Shown: positions 33,945 to 42,888 of the stretch, in pieces
Numbering within the stretch: position 1 is the stretch's first letter
Layout: each line of letters opens with the position of its first letter
Assembly (NCBI GenBank): GCA_963712595.1
Contig: CAVQIM010000001.1
Location: 868,001 to 932,000, forward strand
Origin: VRUE01 sp963712595
GTDB lineage: Bacteria > Actinomycetota > Thermoleophilia > Solirubrobacterales > 70-9
Direction of reading: 5' to 3'
DNA: 64,000 nt
The notes under the pieces: model-generated
Database searches by the model: none
What the model saw: the letters and a program-made list of their open reading frames with translations, nothing else
What the model was told of the DNA's origin: nothing
Program-made: the position numbers and the translations under genes

Positions 33945-35062
33945 CGCTCCTCGCGGCGCACTCGGAAGAGTTTGATGCGGGATTCGAAGCCCTTGAGGTG
34001 GCGTTCGCCGGCGAAGGAGTAGGAGAGGCCCCCGTTCGCGATCTCCTTGGCCGCAGGGTCGACGAGGACGCTGCCGGGCCTGGCGATGCCGGTGATGCGA
34101 CTCGCGAGATTCACCGAGCGCCCGTAGTAATCGCCCGACTGGGCGAGGGTAGGTCCGTAGGCGAGGCCCGCGCGCAGGACCGGGAAGTCCTGACCTTCTC
34201 CCTCCGCCATCTCGATCAGGTCCAGAGCCGCATCCACCATCGGCTCGACCTCGGTCGAGACCAGCATCGCCGCGTCGCCGATCATCTTCACCAGCCGAAC
34301 CGGCGACTCGGCGACGGCGGCCGCCATCTCCTCGAAGCGGCCCGCGACCGAGCCCAGCTCCTCGGGGGCGATCTCCTCCCCCAGGCGCGTGAACTCGACC
34401 AGGTCGGCGAAGCAGATGGCTAGATCGACGGTGCCGCGAATCTCGCCCGAGGCGAGGTCGGCGGCTCCGATCACGTCGCGCCGGATCTGCTCCAGCATCT
34501 GGGCCTGGAAGGCGTAGACCAGCGTCGGCCCGACCAGCGGCAGCATGTACTCGGCGGCGGCGGCGAAGCGTTGGGCCAAGTCGCGCTCGGTATCGCCAGG
34601 CTGCATCAGCGTGCGCACGGTCAGCTCGCGGTTGGCCTCCGCGATCCGGGCCATGCCCATGCCGATCGTTCGCGCGACCTGCAGCATCCCCTCCTCGGGC
34701 AGGCCGGCATCGCGGAGCGCCTTTGCCCGGCACACCGCTTCCAGATCCGCCTCGGTCGCGGTCTTCTCATCCGGACCGGGGTAGGGAACGCCGAGCGCCG
34801 CGCCGAAGCGCTGCACCAGCTCGAGGTCGAGGCCCGAGATCTCCGATATTTCGCGTGGGCTGTAGCGGGTGCCCTCGCCGGCGAGGGCGCGCTCGACCGG
34901 GAGCAGGGTGAGGCGGCCGGCGGCGACGGCTTCATGCAGCTCCTCGAGGGTCACGCCATCTGCGGCCAGCTCCTCGAGCAGGGCGAGCCGATCCTCGCGG
35001 GCCTTGCCCTCGAGGTCGTCGAGCAGCCCCTCGGCCTCGAAGTCGATCCCAGCGCCAGCCAT
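33941..35062 (-). CDS. Class III adenylate cyclase with Rv1264-like regulatory domain
   Basis: A 373-residue protein. Residues 5-200 resemble the N-terminal adenylate cyclase regulatory domain of mycobacterial Rv1264, which senses pH. The catalytic domain has metal Asp220 (ICFADLVEFTRLGE), Asp263 in KMIGDAAM, and the substrate Lys259; SGDYYGRSVNLASRI gives the transition-state Asn/Arg pair. It should make cAMP as a cytoplasmic homodimer. ATG 35062 is used (ATG 35071 possible). It follows the gamma-glutamyltransferase gene by 19 bases on the same strand. Confidence 0.88.
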   Translation of the reverse strand: MAGAGIDFEAEGLLDDLEGKAREDRLALLEELAADGVTLEELHEAVAAGRLTLLPVERALAGEGTRYSPREISEISGLDLELVQRFGAALGVPYPGPDEKTATEADLEAVCRAKALRDAGLPEEGMLQVARTIGMGMARIAEANRELTVRTLMQPGDTERDLAQRFAAAAEYMLPLVGPTLVYAFQAQMLEQIRRDVIGAADLASGEIRGTVDLAICFADLVEFTRLGEEIAPEELGSVAGRFEEMAAAVAESPVRLVKMIGDAAMLVSTEVEPMVDAALDLIEMAEGEGQDFPVLRAGLAYGPTLAQSGDYYGRSVNLASRITGIARPGSVLVDPAAKEIANGGLSYSFAGERHLKGFESRIKLFRVRREER

Positions 35063-35081
35063 GGCGGGCATTCTGTCGGAG

Positions 35082-36590
35082 CTAGGGCGCGAAGGCGACC
35101 GCGCCACCCCGGCGCGGGTCCCCGCCGCCGCTGAGGGCTCCGCTTCCGTGTTCGCGGGCGACGGCCTGTACGCCGCCGAAGAAGAGGTTGATCGCGGGCC
35201 GGCGGAGGACCTGGACGCCGCGCGCCTCGATCCGGACGAGCGCCTCTTCGTCTATCCCGGGCTCGGCCTGGACGATGCCCTGCTCGAAGTGCAGGCGCGG
35301 CGCCCGCACCGCCTCCTCGGCCGCCATCCCCTGCTCGACCGCGCGCACGATCGTCTGCAGGATCGCCGAACGGATGCGGTTGGAGCCGGCGCTGCCGAGG
35401 CCGAGCTCGATCTCGCCGTCGCGCAGGACGACCGTCGGCGCCATCATCGAGGGAACGCGCCGGCCAGGGGCGATGGCGTGGAAGCCGAGCGGGTTGAGGT
35501 CCTCCTCGCCGAGCATGTTGTTGAGGATCACGCCGGTGCTGGGGACGAGGACGCCCGAGCCCGAGCCGTTGGAGCAGGTGACGCAGGCGCACATCCCGTC
35601 GCGGTCGAGCGCCGAGATATGGGTGGTCGAGCCGAGCAGGTCGCCGGCGGTGGAGTCGAGGGCCGCTGATTCGAGCAGGCTCGTCTCGAGTCCATCGCCA
35701 TATAGAGCCTCGGCGAACGCCTCGCCGCGGGCGTCGTTGGCCGCGCCCATCGCCGCCACCAGCTGCTCGGGGCCGCTGCGCTCGCCCAGCCGCTCCAGCA
35801 GGCCGAGGCAGTAGGCGATCAGGATGCCGCCCGAGGAGGGCGGCGGGTTCGTCAGCACCTCGGTGCCGCGGAACGCCGTGCGGATCGGCTGGCGCTCGAT
35901 CGCCCCGTAGGCCGCGAGGTCGCTCGGGCCGAGCGTCCCTCCATTCTCGACCACGTGACCGCTCAGCGCCGCGCCGATCTCGCCGCGGTAGAACGGCTCC
36001 GCGCCCTCGGCGCCGAAGCGCTCCAGCGCCTCGGCCAGCTCCGCGAACCTGAAGACCTCGCCCTGGCGCAGGGTGCGGCCGGCCGGCGCGTAGAGCCCCC
36101 GCGTGCCCTCGAGCAGCATGTGGATCGGCTCGAGGATGTCGAGGATGTAGGCCTGCTCGGCATTGACGGGTGTGCCCTCGCGCGCAAACCGCACCCCCGG
36201 CTTAACCAGCTCGGCCAGCGGCATCGATCCGAAGCGCGACAGGGCCTGCTCGAGCCCGGCCGCCGTGCCGGGGACTCCACAGGAGGCGGGACCGACGTAG
36301 AACGTCTGCACGGTGTCGGCGTCGAAATGGACGGGAACCGGGACAAGCTCCGCGCCGCGCTCGATTCCGTCCCGTCCGGGCGCCGCAACGAAGAAGTCGA
36401 GCAGGACGGTCTCTTCGCCGCGGTGAACCATCATGAAACCGCCGGCGCCGAACCCCGTCAATGGGCTCTCGACCGCAAAGGAGGCGAGCGCGGCGCAGAC
36501 CGCGGCGTCGACCGCGTTGCCGCCTTCGCGCAGGACCTCGGCCCCCGCCTCGGCGGCTAGTGGATGGCCCGCGGCGACGACCCCGCTCAT
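35082..36590 (-). CDS. Gamma-glutamyltransferase
   Basis: A 502-residue Ntn hydrolase. The GHPLAAEAG start and GGFMMVHRG core match gamma-glutamyltranspeptidases, and the catalytic Thr of the autocleavage site is in LLGSTTHISALD (near residue 320). The GSGSGVLVPSTGVILNN motif follows. It cleaves or transfers gamma-glutamyl groups from glutathione-like or mycothiol-related peptides. No signal peptide is evident at the chosen ATG 36590. It is third in a ParA-FtsZ-GGT-cyclase run. Frames upstream of the ATG overlap ftsZ. Confidence 0.88.
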   Translation of the reverse strand: MSGVVAAGHPLAAEAGAEVLREGGNAVDAAVCAALASFAVESPLTGFGAGGFMMVHRGEETVLLDFFVAAPGRDGIERGAELVPVPVHFDADTVQTFYVGPASCGVPGTAAGLEQALSRFGSMPLAELVKPGVRFAREGTPVNAEQAYILDILEPIHMLLEGTRGLYAPAGRTLRQGEVFRFAELAEALERFGAEGAEPFYRGEIGAALSGHVVENGGTLGPSDLAAYGAIERQPIRTAFRGTEVLTNPPPSSGGILIAYCLGLLERLGERSGPEQLVAAMGAANDARGEAFAEALYGDGLETSLLESAALDSTAGDLLGSTTHISALDRDGMCACVTCSNGSGSGVLVPSTGVILNNMLGEEDLNPLGFHAIAPGRRVPSMMAPTVVLRDGEIELGLGSAGSNRIRSAILQTIVRAVEQGMAAEEAVRAPRLHFEQGIVQAEPGIDEEALVRIEARGVQVLRRPAINLFFGGVQAVAREHGSGALSGGGDPRRGGAVAFAP

Positions 36591-36603
36591 CGGCCTGTCG
36601 GAA

Positions 36604-37941
36604 CTATCCGGGCAGGAACTCTGGGACGTCGATGCCGAGCTCACCCGACCGCTCGGAACGGCGCGGCCCCGGTGCGTCTTTGGTGCGCCTGATCATCGGC
36701 TCGGCGACACGGCGCGGTGGAGCACCATGACCGTCGAACCGCGTCGCCACCACCGTCACCCAAACCTGGTCGTTGAGCTCCTCGTCGACGTTGGCGCCGA
36801 AGATGATGTTGGCGTCGGGGTGGGCGGCCTCGCCGACCAGCTTCGCCGCCTCGCTCACCTCGACCAACGAGAGGTCCGCGCCGCCGGTGATCGAGAGCAG
36901 GATCGCGCGGGCACCCTCCATCGAGGTCTCCAGCAACGGCGAGGAGATCGCTTTTTCGGCGGCCAGCAGCGCCCGGCCCTCGCCGTGGCCCATGCCGATG
37001 CCGAGCAGCGCCCGGCCGGCCTCGGACATGATCGTGCGCACGTCGGCGAAGTCGAGGTTGATCAGGGCAGGCAGCGTGACCAGGTCGGAGATGCCCTGGA
37101 CGCCCTGGCGCAGCACGTCGTCGGCAACCTGGAAGGCCTCGACCATCGAGGTCTGCTGGTCGAGCACCTCGAGCAGGCGGTCGTTGGGCACCACGATCAG
37201 CGTGTCGACCTCGGCGGCCAGCTCCTCGATGCCCTTGCTCGCCTGGTTGCCGCGGCGGCTGCCCTCGAAGCTGAACGGCTTGGTGACGATCCCGACCGTG
37301 AGCGCGCCGACCTCGCGGGCGAGGCGGGCGATCACCGGTGCGGCCCCACTGCCGGTGCCGCCGCCGGCGCCGGCGGCGACGAAGACCATGTCGGAGCCCT
37401 TCAGCAGGCGCTTGATCTTGTCCTGCTCCTCGAAAGCGGAGCGATGGCCGACCTCGGGGTCGGCCCCGGCGCCGAGTCCGCGCGTCTGCTCGTCGCCGAT
37501 GTGAACGGTGACGTCGGCGACGCAGAGCTGCAGCGACTGAAGATCGGTGTTGACGGCCATGAACTCGACCCCGGGGATGCGGGCCTCGACCATGCGGTTG
37601 ACGGCGTTGACGCCCCCGCCCCCCACTCCGACCACCCGAATTACCGGCTGGTGCGGCTCGCCGCTCCCGGGCGGCTCGTACTCGGGCTCCTCACGGCCGT
37701 ACCGCGGCGCTTCCACGATTGGCTCCAGCTCTCTGCGCTGGGGCTTCGGCTCCTCCGAGAACACCCGCTTCAGGCGCTCGGGCGGAGACTCCTCCATCTG
37801 CTCCGGCGGCGGGGTCGGTGGCTCCTGCGCTTCAGGTTGCTCCAGCTCGGGCGGATCGGCTGGCGCGTCCTCTGAAGTCGAGCGGAAGAGATCGGACAGC
37901 GGCCCCTCGCGCATGCTGGCCCTTTTGCTACGCCGACTCAT
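36604..37941 (-). CDS. ftsZ: FtsZ cell-division GTPase with long N-terminal extension
   Basis: A 445-residue protein. Residues 1-98 are acidic, Pro/Glu-rich and likely disordered. FtsZ proper begins at VIRVVGVGGGG (residues 100-110), with the tubulin signature GAGGGTGSG (191-199) and T7 loop NLDFADV. It ends in GIDVPEFLPG, the conserved C-terminal tail that binds partners such as FtsA or SepF. It assembles the division ring. ATG 37941 overlaps parA by 14 bases and is preceded by AAGGAGG at 37951-37957, supporting the long form. FtsZ usually lies in the dcw cluster; here it sits beside ParA, so a second dcw-located copy is possible. Confidence 0.93.
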   Translation of the reverse strand: MSRRSKRASMREGPLSDLFRSTSEDAPADPPELEQPEAQEPPTPPPEQMEESPPERLKRVFSEEPKPQRRELEPIVEAPRYGREEPEYEPPGSGEPHQPVIRVVGVGGGGVNAVNRMVEARIPGVEFMAVNTDLQSLQLCVADVTVHIGDEQTRGLGAGADPEVGHRSAFEEQDKIKRLLKGSDMVFVAAGAGGGTGSGAAPVIARLAREVGALTVGIVTKPFSFEGSRRGNQASKGIEELAAEVDTLIVVPNDRLLEVLDQQTSMVEAFQVADDVLRQGVQGISDLVTLPALINLDFADVRTIMSEAGRALLGIGMGHGEGRALLAAEKAISSPLLETSMEGARAILLSITGGADLSLVEVSEAAKLVGEAAHPDANIIFGANVDEELNDQVWVTVVATRFDGHGAPPRRVAEPMIRRTKDAPGPRRSERSGELGIDVPEFLPG

Positions 37942-39079
37942 TCGCCAGAACCTCCTTCGCCAAATCCCGGTAGTAGCCCGCAGCGTTGCTCTGCGGATCG
38001 TACTTGAGCACGCTGGCGCCCTTGACAGGCGCCTCGGCGAACTTGATCGCCTTGCGGATGCGGGAGCGGAAGACGAGGTCGCCGAAGTTCTCCTCGAGGA
38101 TCTCCACCGCCTCCTTGGCGTGGACGGTGCGCGAGTCGAGCATGGTCGGCAGGATGCCCTCGATCCTGACGTCGGGGTTGAGGTTCTCCTGGATCATCTT
38201 CAGCGTGTTCTGGAGTTGGACCAGCCCGCGCATCGAGAGGTACTCGCACTGGACGGGAACGATCACCTTGTTGGCCGCGGTCAGGGCGTTGATCGTCAAC
38301 AGGCCAAGGCTGGGCGGCGTGTCGATGCAGACGAAGTCGTAGTCGCCCGAGACCTCTTTCAGCGCCTTCTCGAGCGAGCGCTCGCGGCCGATCTTGGTGC
38401 TCATCGCGATCTCCGCGCCCGCCAGGTCGATCGAGGCGACGGCGATGTCGATCTCGCGCTTCTGGATGATCTCGCTGATCGGCATGTCGTGGACGAGCAC
38501 GTCGTAGAGGCTCTTCTCCACCTTGTCCGGATCGATCCCCTGGCTCATGGTCAGGTTCCCCTGCGGATCCAGGTCGACGCAGAGCACCCGGTGCCCCGAC
38601 TCGGCGAAGGCAACGGCAAGGTTCAGCGTGGTGGTGGTCTTCGCCACCCCGCCCTTCTGGTTGGCGAAAGCGATCACCTCGGCGGGCTTAACCGGCACCT
38701 CCGGCTCGACCTCCTGAGCCGGGGCCTCGTGACGGCTCGGCGCAATCAGGTCCCTAGGCATAAACCGCTCAAGACCCTCATCAGCTTTGTCAGCTTCAGC
38801 CACGGAGGCCGGCTCAGCCTCCGCCACACCGGCCGGTGTGGCAACCTCAACCTCAGCTTCCGCGGGTGGCGCGGAGGCAGGGGGGTCGAGAACAGGCTCG
38901 CCCGCAGGCCCCCCTGCCTCCGCGACAGGACCCGCGGTCGATGGCATCGAAGCTTGATCGTCCCGGCCACCCCCCTCAGGAACAGCAGCCTCGATCTCCT
39001 CCAACTCCTCCACGATCGGGTGCGTCTCCTCGACGACAGGCGGGGACGAGAACTTGCTCTTGCGGCTCAGGAATCCCAT
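37928..39079 (-). CDS. ParA/MinD-type ATPase with disordered N-terminal extension
   Basis: A 383-residue protein. Residues 1-130 are low complexity (Ala, Glu, Pro, Val) without a domain. Residues 135-380 are a ParA ATPase with deviant Walker A KGGVAKTTTT (142-150) and the DLDPQGN and IDTPPSLGLL motifs. Such ATPases position chromosomes or protein arrays. No parB or parS is adjacent; the operon continues with ftsZ, so a MinD- or MipZ-like link to division is plausible. The coding region holds a 20-bp palindrome and a 16-bp inverted repeat in the low-complexity part. Confidence 0.9.
   Translation of the reverse strand: MGFLSRKSKFSSPPVVEETHPIVEELEEIEAAVPEGGGRDDQASMPSTAGPVAEAGGPAGEPVLDPPASAPPAEAEVEVATPAGVAEAEPASVAEADKADEGLERFMPRDLIAPSRHEAPAQEVEPEVPVKPAEVIAFANQKGGVAKTTTTLNLAVAFAESGHRVLCVDLDPQGNLTMSQGIDPDKVEKSLYDVLVHDMPISEIIQKREIDIAVASIDLAGAEIAMSTKIGRERSLEKALKEVSGDYDFVCIDTPPSLGLLTINALTAANKVIVPVQCEYLSMRGLVQLQNTLKMIQENLNPDVRIEGILPTMLDSRTVHAKEAVEILEENFGDLVFRSRIRKAIKFAEAPVKGASVLKYDPQSNAAGYYRDLAKEVLANESA
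38823..38924. repeat. Palindromes inside the ParA N-terminal coding region
   Basis: A perfect 20-bp palindrome lies at 38823-38842. A perfect 16-bp inverted repeat (38870-38885 with 38909-38924) follows within 30 bases. Both sit in the low-complexity part of the ParA gene. They may be chance products of repetitive Ala/Pro/Gly codons, or protein-binding sites or transcript hairpins. Confidence 0.5.
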
Positions 39080-39168
39080 TGCGCGGGTATTCGCATGACC
39101 GTCCGCTTTTCCTGCCGGCGCTCGAAATTGCTAGGAATCAACCGGTAACCGATCTTCTCGACAAGCGA

Positions 39169-40065
39169 GTGGTCTTCGTCACCGGCAAGGGGGGCGTCGG
39201 CAAGACCACGGTCGCGCTCGCCCTTGGCCTGCGCGCCGCCGCCGAAGGCAAGCGCACGATCGTCTGCGAGGTCTCCGCGCAGGAGAACGCCTCGCGCATG
39301 TTCGAGCACGCCGAAGTCGGCTTTCACGAGGTAGAGATGGCCGAGAACCTCTGGTCGATCTCGATCGACCCCGACGAGTCGATGCGCGAGTACGTGCTGC
39401 TCCAGCTCAAGGTGCGGGCGATGCGCGACATGCTCTTCCGCAGCCGCATCTTCAACTATCTCGCCGCCGCCACCCCCGGACTGAAGGAGCTGGTCACGAT
39501 CGGCAAGATCTGGGAGCTGGCCCAGCTCGACCGCAAGGTGAAGCAGGGACGCAAGTACGACCTGGTGATTGTCGACGCGCCGGCGACCGGGCACGGGATC
39601 GGCTTCCTGCAGACGCCGCGCACCTTCGCCGCGATCGCCCGGGTCGGCCCAATCCATTCTCAGGCCCAGCAGCTCGATCGCCTGATCACCGATCATGAGC
39701 ACACCGGCGTGGCGATCGTCGCCCTGCCCGAGGAGATGCCGGTGAACGAGTCGGCCGCGCTCGAGCACGATCTGCGGGAGGAGGTTGGCGTCGCCGTCGA
39801 CCGCGTCTACATGAACGGCGTCTACCCCGAGCGCTTCTCCAACGAGGAGGCCGAGCGGCTCGCCGGGCTCGCCGAGGGGGAGAACGGCACCGTGCGAGCT
39901 GCCGCGCGGGCGGCCCTCTCCGAGCACGAGCGCGCCCGCTCCCAGCGCGCCCAGCTGGCCAGGCTGCGGCGGCGGGTGGGGGCGCCGGTGAAGACGCTTC
40001 CCTTCCTCTTCGAGCCGGAGCTCGGGGTCGAGGCGGCGGGCGAGCTGGCGAGGAGGCTGGGCTGA
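39169..40065 (+). CDS. ArsA-like ATPase, first of tandem pair
   Basis: A 298-residue P-loop ATPase. Walker A is GKGGVGKTT (residues 6-14), and VIVDAPATGHGIGFL carries Walker B. It belongs to the ArsA/Get3 group and, paired with the next gene, resembles mycobacterial Rv3679-Rv3680. GTG 39169 starts MVFVTGKGG; upstream in-frame codons lack good starts, so a few N-terminal residues could be missing. It is divergent from ParA, and TGATG overlap joins it to the next gene. Export of a small anion or metabolite, or regulated assembly, is inferred from the family. Confidence 0.85.
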   Translation: MVFVTGKGGVGKTTVALALGLRAAAEGKRTIVCEVSAQENASRMFEHAEVGFHEVEMAENLWSISIDPDESMREYVLLQLKVRAMRDMLFRSRIFNYLAAATPGLKELVTIGKIWELAQLDRKVKQGRKYDLVIVDAPATGHGIGFLQTPRTFAAIARVGPIHSQAQQLDRLITDHEHTGVAIVALPEEMPVNESAALEHDLREEVGVAVDRVYMNGVYPERFSNEEAERLAGLAEGENGTVRAAARAALSEHERARSQRAQLARLRRRVGAPVKTLPFLFEPELGVEAAGELARRLG

Positions 40066-41222
40066 TGCCCACCGTCAGCAAGATCCTCGAGGGCAAGGAC
40101 ATCTGCATCTGCGCCGGCTCCGGCGGCGTCGGCAAGACGACGACCTCGGCCGCGATCGCCACCGGTATGGCGGCGCGCGGGCTGAAGGTCTGCGTGCTCA
40201 CGATCGACCCCGCCAAGCGGCTCGCCGACTCGCTCGGCCTGAAGCAGCTCGGCAACGAGGCGAGCCGGGTGGAACCGGCGCTCTTCGAGCGCCACGGGAT
40301 CGAGATGAAGGGCGAGCTGTGGGCGATGATGCTCGACGCGAAGGCGACCTTCGACGAGCTGGTCGCACGCCAGGCCCCCGACGAGGAGTCGCGCGACCGC
40401 GTCCTCGGCAACCGCATCTACCAGCAGATCTCCAACGCCCTCGCCGGCTCGCAGGAGTACATGGCGATGGAGAAGCTCTTCGAGCTGCACACCGAGGGGC
40501 GCTTCGACCTGCTCGTGCTCGACACCCCACCGACCCGCAACGCGCTCGACTTCCTCGACGCGCCGCGGCGGCTGACCCAGTTCATCGAAGGCCGCTCGCT
40601 GCGGGTCTTCATGCGCCCGACCGGGATCGCCGCAAAGGTCGCCGGGCGCGGCGCCTCGGTCGCCCTATCCGTCTTCAAGCGCATCGTCGGCTTCGACCTT
40701 CTCTCCGACCTGGCCGAGTTCTTCAACGCCTTCAGTGGCATGGTCGACGGCTTCCAGGCCCGCGCCAAGCGGGTCAACGGCCTGCTCGCCGATCGCCGCA
40801 CCAGCTTCCTCGTCGTCTGCGGGCCCCAGGGCGAGCCGATCGACGAGGCGGTCTACTTTCACCGCAAGCTGGTCGAGGCGAAGCTGCCCTTCGGCGGGGT
40901 GATCGTCAACAAGGTCCACTACCCGGCCGAGCGACTGCGCGGCGAGGGCGGCGACCTGCCGGCCACCCTGGCCGAGAGGCTGGGCGACGAGGGTCTCGCC
41001 CGGCGCGTGGCCGAGAACTTCGCTGACTACCAGGCGCTGGCCGAGCGCGACGCCCAAAACATCGAGCGACTGGCGAGCGAGCTACGCACCAAGGGGGTGA
41101 TCCGCGTCCCTTACTTGGACGAGGACGTCCACGACCTCGGCGGCCTCGCCGAGATCAACCGCTACCTCTTCGCGACGTCAGAGGAAAGGATCGAGCTCGC
41201 AGCTGGCCGTCAGGCCGGCTGA
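40065..41222 (+). CDS. ArsA-like ATPase, second of tandem pair
   Basis: A 385-residue paralogue with Walker A GSGGVGKTT (residues 18-26), TIDPAKRLADSLGL, and LVLDTPPTRNALDFL. The pair architecture (TGATG overlap, one 298- and one 385-residue subunit) is that of actinobacterial Rv3679/Rv3680, which form a heteromeric ATPase linked to redox or toxic-metabolite stress. Mycobacterial pairs sit next to WhiB4; no WhiB gene is seen here. The last codons lie in a 16-base inverted repeat shared with the next gene's end. Confidence 0.88.
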   Translation: MPTVSKILEGKDICICAGSGGVGKTTTSAAIATGMAARGLKVCVLTIDPAKRLADSLGLKQLGNEASRVEPALFERHGIEMKGELWAMMLDAKATFDELVARQAPDEESRDRVLGNRIYQQISNALAGSQEYMAMEKLFELHTEGRFDLLVLDTPPTRNALDFLDAPRRLTQFIEGRSLRVFMRPTGIAAKVAGRGASVALSVFKRIVGFDLLSDLAEFFNAFSGMVDGFQARAKRVNGLLADRRTSFLVVCGPQGEPIDEAVYFHRKLVEAKLPFGGVIVNKVHYPAERLRGEGGDLPATLAERLGDEGLARRVAENFADYQALAERDAQNIERLASELRTKGVIRVPYLDEDVHDLGGLAEINRYLFATSEERIELAAGRQAG

Positions 41223-41309
41223 CCAAGCAGATCAAGGACGCAGGGAGCGCAGCGTGCTCTGCACGTAAGCGACCGAGGACGCCGATATGCGCCGGTCAGC
41301 CGGCCTGAC
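41209..41309. repeat. 16-bp inverted repeat at the ends of convergent genes
   Basis: GTCAGGCCGGCTGACC (41209-41224) and its exact inverse (41294-41309) flank a 69-base spacer. Each arm encodes the terminal Gln-Ala-Gly and stop codon of one convergent gene. A small inverted-repeat element or a two-sided terminator are both possible. Confidence 0.55.
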
Positions 41310-42888
41310 CGTAGTGGTCGTATTTGAGCTCGCGGACCTCCCAGTCGGCGTCCTCGGGAACCGGGAAGAGGTGGCGCACGCGGGGGGTGTCGATCCGCTC
41401 GCGATGGGTCACGTCTCCCTCGATCGCGGGGAAGTCGAGGGTGCTGTCGGCGACCTCGACCTCGTCCAGCCAGGGGGTCGCCGTGATGCGAATCTCGTCC
41501 TCGCCCGGGATCGGCTCGAGGATGCGGGTCTCCTGATCGTCGTGCTCGTGCTCCGGTTCGTATCGCGCAGCGTGATCTGAGCTCACTGTCTCCTCCACCT
41601 CTCCCGTCTCGGGTGTCTCCCAGTCCGAAGTCGTGCCGACGATCGCGCCGTCGCCCGCCTCGAGCCCGGTCGCGATCAGGGTCTCCTCGGCGGCGGTGCC
41701 GAGGTCGTTGCCAAGCTCTCCCAGGGCGGCGTCGCGCAGGATCCGGCGCACGCCTTCCTCCATCCAGCCGGCCAGGGCGAGGCCCGGCAGCGACTGGGTG
41801 CCGTTCATCAGCGCGCGCTCCAGCTGCAGCGCCTCCTCGACCCGCTCGCGAGCCGCGATCCGGTCGATGCTCTCGTCGGCGATCAACGCAGAGGCCCGCA
41901 TCGGCAGCGAGGCGCCAACCGGCCCCTGGCCGTCCAGCACCGCGCGCAGCGCCAGCAGGTGGTCGCTGAGGCCCTCGAGCGCCGACTCGCGGCCACAACC
42001 CAGCTCGAAGCGGCCGACCGCCCAAGCGAGGGCGCCGTCGGGGTCGGGACGCGCCTCCAGCGTGTTCGCCAGCTCGGTCAGCTCCGCCGCCTCCTCCTCG
42101 TTCAGCTCGTAGGCGCCGGGCCGGGTCGCCGGAGCACCGGTGGCGAGACGCGCCCAGTGCCCCTCGCCGGTCGGGGCGAAGGCGTAGGGCCCGAGCCCGA
42201 TGCTGCCGGCCTTGAAGAGGCGCATGACGCTGATCAGCTCGTGCAGCTGGGCCATCGCGGCCTCGGCGCTTTCCTCGCTCTCATCCTGTTCGGCGAGGGC
42301 GAGGAACTGCGGCTCCCAGGCGGCGCGGCCCATGCCCTCGCTGCGCATCGCCTCGACCGGCGCCTCGATTCCGTCGGCGCGAACGATCTGCACGCCGTGC
42401 GGCAGCCAGAGCCGGGTCAGCGGCATCCGCAGGCCGACGAGGGGGGCGATCAGCACCTCGGCCTCCTCGGCCCCGCGCGTCTCCGCCTCGAGCACCGCGA
42501 GCGCGCCGCGCAGGCGAGCGTGGTCCAGGGCAAGTTCGGTACAGCCGTCCCAGAGCGACGCGAGGAAGACGATCAGCATCTCGGCCGCCCGCTCGCGAGG
42601 ATCGCCGGGAACCTGCTCTCCACGCGCTTCCAGGTAGACGGCGGCGATGCCGGCGGCGGCGACAGCGTCGCGGGCCGCGCCGAAGGCGTCGAGCTCGCGC
42701 AGCTCGGCCTCACGCTCCTGCACGTAGCGGCCGGTCAGCGGGCGGTAGCTGTAGAAGGGAGACTCGGGACCGCTCTCGGCGTCGACGTCGAAGGGGATCT
42801 GGTCGCCGCTGGCGACCAGCGAGCTGAGCCGGATCGCCGCCTCGGAAGCAAGGCGGGTCAGAGAGTCGGTGAGCAGGCGGTCACGCAC
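41296..42888 (-). CDS. Protein of unknown function, 530 residues
   Basis: I do not recognise this protein. It is largely helical by composition, acidic, with no signal peptide or TM helix. Notable segments include SPFYSYRPLTGRYVQERE near residue 45 and a C-terminal acidic stretch of about 100 residues ending WEVRELKYDHYGQAG. GTG 42888 begins VRDRLLTDSLTRLAS and is chosen because earlier codons overlap a hairpin. It is convergent with the ArsA-like pair and is followed upstream by an HxlR gene on the same strand. It may be a scaffold or substrate of the ATPase pair, but only location supports this. Confidence 0.7.
   Translation of the reverse strand: MRDRLLTDSLTRLASEAAIRLSSLVASGDQIPFDVDAESGPESPFYSYRPLTGRYVQEREAELRELDAFGAARDAVAAAGIAAVYLEARGEQVPGDPRERAAEMLIVFLASLWDGCTELALDHARLRGALAVLEAETRGAEEAEVLIAPLVGLRMPLTRLWLPHGVQIVRADGIEAPVEAMRSEGMGRAAWEPQFLALAEQDESEESAEAAMAQLHELISVMRLFKAGSIGLGPYAFAPTGEGHWARLATGAPATRPGAYELNEEEAAELTELANTLEARPDPDGALAWAVGRFELGCGRESALEGLSDHLLALRAVLDGQGPVGASLPMRASALIADESIDRIAARERVEEALQLERALMNGTQSLPGLALAGWMEEGVRRILRDAALGELGNDLGTAAEETLIATGLEAGDGAIVGTTSDWETPETGEVEETVSSDHAARYEPEHEHDDQETRILEPIPGEDEIRITATPWLDEVEVADSTLDFPAIEGDVTHRERIDTPRVRHLFPVPEDADWEVRELKYDHYGQAG

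Noticed and set aside
38836..39168. Long N-terminal extension for the first ArsA-like ATPase
   Set aside because: The frame is antisense to the ParA start and low-complexity region. Family proteins begin close to the Walker A motif, as with GTG 39169.
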